The notes beneath the pieces were generated by a model, which saw nothing but the letters and a program-made list of their open reading frames with translations, made no database searches and was not told the DNA's origin. A stretch of DNA of 64,000 bases from Rhizobacter koreensis. GTDB lineage: Bacteria; Pseudomonadota; Gammaproteobacteria; Burkholderiales; Burkholderiaceae_C. The stretch covers positions 20,052 to 84,051 of the forward strand of contig NZ_JABWMJ010000016.1 of assembly GCF_013366375.1 (NCBI RefSeq). The letters are read 5' to 3'. A program made the translations under genes and the position numbers. Positions 61,905 to 64,000 of this stretch are shown here, piece after piece (positions within the stretch are counted from its first letter, which is position 1; the number at the start of each line of letters is the position of its first letter).

Positions 61905-62879
61905 GTGAACGTCATACGCCAGATCCGCCTGGGTGCGGCGGCCCTTGCCGTCGTCGCCGTCACCGTTGGGGCGCAACCGCGCTACCCCGACAAGCCGGTG
62001 CGCATCATCGTCCCGTCGACCCCGGCCGGCGTGCTGGACAACGTCGCGCGCACGCTGTCGTTGCGCCTGGCGGACCGGCTGGGCCAGCAGATCGTCATCG
62101 ACAACAAAGGTGGCGCCGGCGGCAACATCGGCGCCGAAGCGGCGGCGCGATCGCCGGCCGACGGCTACACGCTGTTCATAGGCTTCAACGCGACGCACGG
62201 CGCCAACCTGGCCTTGTTCGGCAAGCTCGCCTACGACCCCGTGTCCGACTTCGCACCCATCAGCCTGCTGGCGGAGGTGCCCAACATCATCTCGGTGAAT
62301 CCTTCGGTGCCGGTCAACAGCTTGGCCGAGCTGGTCGCGCTCGCCAAGTCGCAACCGGGCAAGCTCAGCTATGCCTCGTCCGGAAACGGTACGTCGACGC
62401 ACCTGGCGGCCGAACTGTTCAAGGCGGCGGCGGGAATCGATCTGCTGCACATCCCGTACAAGGGCAGTTCGCCGGCGGTCGCCGAAGTCATCGCCGGCCA
62501 GGTACCTGTGCTTGTGGACAGCGTCTCGTCCTCGGCTGCGCAGATCAAGGCCGGCAAGCTCAAGGCCCTGGCGACGACGAGCCCGAAGCGACTGGCCGTG
62601 CTGCCCGGTCTGCCCACGGTGGCCGAGTCCGGCTATCCGGGCTTCCAGTCCACTGCCTGGGTCGGGTTGCTGGCTCCCGCGGGCACGCCGAGGCCGGTGA
62701 TCGAACGCCTGCACGCAGCGGTGATCGAGGTGATGGCGCTGCCGGAAACGCGCGAGCGCATGGCCGCGTTCGGCGCCGAGGTCACCACCTCCACACCCGA
62801 GGAATTCGCGGCGCATATCCGCTCCGAGATGGTCCGCCTGGGCAAGATCGTCCGTGACGCCCAGATCAGGATCAACTGA
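61905..62879 (+). CDS. Bug-type tripartite tricarboxylate receptor (TctC family)
   Basis: The protein has 324 residues from a GTG at 61905, with AGGAG 7 bp upstream. A signal peptide (MNVIRQIRLGAAALAVVAV, cleavage near GAQ) precedes YPDKPVRIIVPSTPAGVLDN; DGYTLFIGF follows. It is periplasmic. As with the two receptors at 29298/30325, no TctA/TctB permease is encoded in the window. It lies between a CoA ligase and a crotonase. Confidence 0.9.
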   Translation: MNVIRQIRLGAAALAVVAVTVGAQPRYPDKPVRIIVPSTPAGVLDNVARTLSLRLADRLGQQIVIDNKGGAGGNIGAEAAARSPADGYTLFIGFNATHGANLALFGKLAYDPVSDFAPISLLAEVPNIISVNPSVPVNSLAELVALAKSQPGKLSYASSGNGTSTHLAAELFKAAAGIDLLHIPYKGSSPAVAEVIAGQVPVLVDSVSSSAAQIKAGKLKALATTSPKRLAVLPGLPTVAESGYPGFQSTAWVGLLAPAGTPRPVIERLHAAVIEVMALPETRERMAAFGAEVTTSTPEEFAAHIRSEMVRLGKIVRDAQIRIN

Positions 62880-62917
62880 AATCTACCCCCCGTTCCCGCA
62901 ACCCTTACAGGAGATCC

Positions 62918-63706
62918 ATGAGCATGTCAGACAAAGAGGTCTATCTCGACGTCAAGGATTTTGTCGGCACCATTACCATCAACCGGCCCAAGCAGCTCAA
63001 TGCCTTCACCGGCGACAACATCGTCGAGATGGAACGCCTGCTCGCCGAGGCCGCGGCGGATCCCAAGGTGGGCGTCATCGTGCTTGCGGGCACCGGCGAT
63101 CGCGCGTTCTGCGTCGGCGGCGACGTCAATTGGGAGAAGGGCAGCGGCGGCAAGAGTGGCCTGCAGGATCTGGACTTCAAGTTCAACCGCCTGATCGTCG
63201 AATGCCCCAAGCCGGTGATCGCGCGCGTCAGCGGCTACGCCATCGGCGCGGGTCACCACATCGCCTATTTCTGCGACTTCACCATCGCGGCGGACCACTC
63301 CATCTTCGGTCAGAACGGCCCACGGGTGGGCTCGCCGGCGGGCGGCTACATCGTCTCGCATGCAGCCAACGTGCTCGGCCACAAGCGTGCGCGAGAACTG
63401 TGGATGCTGTGTCGGCGCTACACGGCGCAGCAGGCGCTCGAATGGGGTCTGGTCAACTCCGTGGTGCCCAAGGAGAAGCTCGACGAGGAAGTGCGCAAGT
63501 ACGCCGACGAGCTGCTCTCGTTGAGTCCGACCTGCCTGCGCATCGTCAAGCGCTCGTTCTACCACCACATGCAGCCCATCATGGGCCGCGACATGAACGA
63601 GTTGATCAAGGAAGTGGCGCCCAACTACTTCCAGACCGGCGAGCAGCAGGAGGGCGCCAGCGCCTTCCTGGAGAAGCGCAAGCCTGACTTCTCGCTCTTT
63701 CGCTGA
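62918..63706 (+). CDS. Crotonase-family protein, BadI/MenB-like
   Basis: The protein has 262 residues. It has the FCVGGDVNWEKG region and FGQNGPRVGSPAGGY (about 129-143), followed by the LWMLCRRYTAQQALEWGLVN stretch. These match 2-ketocyclohexanecarboxyl-CoA hydrolase (BadI) and naphthoyl-CoA synthase (MenB). The Asp found in their S-x-D-x-GY motif is Ala here. Opening or closing of a ring at a beta-keto-acyl-CoA is the family chemistry, so this hints at a cyclic intermediate. It ends with LEKRKPDFS, as crotonases usually do. Confidence 0.82.
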   Translation: MSMSDKEVYLDVKDFVGTITINRPKQLNAFTGDNIVEMERLLAEAAADPKVGVIVLAGTGDRAFCVGGDVNWEKGSGGKSGLQDLDFKFNRLIVECPKPVIARVSGYAIGAGHHIAYFCDFTIAADHSIFGQNGPRVGSPAGGYIVSHAANVLGHKRARELWMLCRRYTAQQALEWGLVNSVVPKEKLDEEVRKYADELLSLSPTCLRIVKRSFYHHMQPIMGRDMNELIKEVAPNYFQTGEQQEGASAFLEKRKPDFSLFR

Positions 63707-64000
63707 CCGCCGCGCCCTACCGTCGGGCAGGTGCCCCGCGCTTGCTGTGCCGATCGTCGCAATCGGACCCGATAGCGCGAGGCTTGAACCGACGTACGCG
63801 CGGTCGGCCAAAGCGGCGTTGAACGAGGCCTAGTGTCGTGAGTTAGAAATTCGCAGACAAAATCTCTCGATGCTGGCGAGAGCCGGCTCCGCTGGTTTGA
63901 ACACGCAGCGGCCTGAGTTAAGTGGATTGGCTGCGGTTTGAAGTTCTTCAATCCCGGGCCCCTGCCAGGCCGCCGGAGGCGCCCCGGTTGAGCCCCTGTA
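63707..64000. other. Non-coding right edge, possible mobile-element end
   Basis: No gene is supported here. From about 63832 the sequence (TAGTGTCGTGAGTTAGAAAT) is less GC-rich than the rest and looks like an insertion-sequence end next to a CTAG. A small hairpin (CTCTCG at 63864-63869 with CGAGAG at 63877-63882) follows. The identity of any element cannot be decided because the window ends at 64000. Confidence 0.3.

Noticed and set aside
1..64000. CRISPR arrays, tRNA or rRNA genes, anti-phage systems
   Set aside because: No regular short repeats, RNA gene signatures or nuclease/helicase-type defence genes were seen on either strand.

Overview
The window is dense, GC-rich bacterial DNA, about 64 kb, with about 55 protein genes and almost no intergenic space. 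Many genes are joined by ATGA or GTGA stop/start overlaps. Three Bug-type (TctC) tripartite tricarboxylate receptors, class III CoA-transferases, PECR-like SDRs and the overall composition suggest a betaproteobacterium of the order Burkholderiales; this is inferred from gene content only. No rRNA, tRNA, CRISPR or complete mobile element is seen.

The content is almost entirely acyl-CoA chemistry: ten acyl-CoA dehydrogenase genes (eleven ACAD domains, one gene being a two-domain fusion), six enoyl-CoA hydratase/isomerase (crotonase) genes, four SDRs, four MaoC-type and four PaaI/4HBT-type hotdog proteins, five carboxyltransferase and three biotin-carboxylase subunits of acyl-CoA carboxylases, an HMG-CoA-lyase-like protein, a DUF35 plus thiolase-like pair, two class III CoA-transferases, an NDP-forming acyl-CoA synthetase, two acetoacetyl-CoA synthetases, an MmgE/PrpD protein, a Nudix hydrolase, an ETF:ubiquinone oxidoreductase and three orphan Bug receptors. 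TetR and IclR regulators are the only transcription factors.

Layout. (1) 1-3493, minus: TetR, MaoC, ETF-QO and a truncated SDR. (2) 3743-11626, plus: ACAD, crotonase, carboxyltransferase, biotin carboxylase, lyase, MFS. (3) 11745-24810, plus: a Liu/Atu-like carboxylase set with a LiuC-like hydratase, then ACADs, hotdog proteins, SDRs and a crotonase. (4) 24831-25538: gene debris, followed by an MBL-fold hydrolase. (5) 26698-31296, minus: two Bug receptors, two thioesterases, a CoA-transferase. (6) 31409-36266: a crotonase (plus), a convergent two-subunit ACAD plus CoA-transferase operon (minus), and a MaoC gene (plus). (7) 36273-39176, minus: SDR and NDP-forming acyl-CoA synthetase, divergent from (8) 39338-46163, plus: fused ACAD, DUF35, thiolase-like protein, alpha/beta hydrolase, acetoacetyl-CoA synthetase. 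(9) 46206-49237, minus: two tandem carboxyltransferases, divergent from (10) 49407-52988, plus: a third carboxyltransferase and a biotin carboxylase. (11) 53007-59705, minus: IclR, crotonase, PrpD, ACAD, Nudix, MaoC, ACAD. (12) 59891-63706, plus: acetoacetyl-CoA synthetase, Bug, BadI/MenB-like crotonase.

The genes read together as a catabolic island for a branched and possibly cyclic carboxylic acid, for example an isoprenoid. Beta-oxidation steps alternate with carboxylation of beta-methyl-branched enoyl-CoAs, lyase or aldolase cleavage, and recapture of acetoacetate; electrons pass to quinone through ETF-QO. The substrate cannot be read from the sequence. Three points stand out. An AAC-N4-GTT palindrome recurs in five leader or divergent regions (a sixth copy is degenerate), so much of the island may be one regulon. 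The three carboxyltransferases at 46206-50978 carry complementary defects in their two half-domains. A Cys-less thiolase-like protein next to a DUF35 protein resembles the retro-aldolases of steroid side-chain degradation, in a cluster with no steroid-ring genes.
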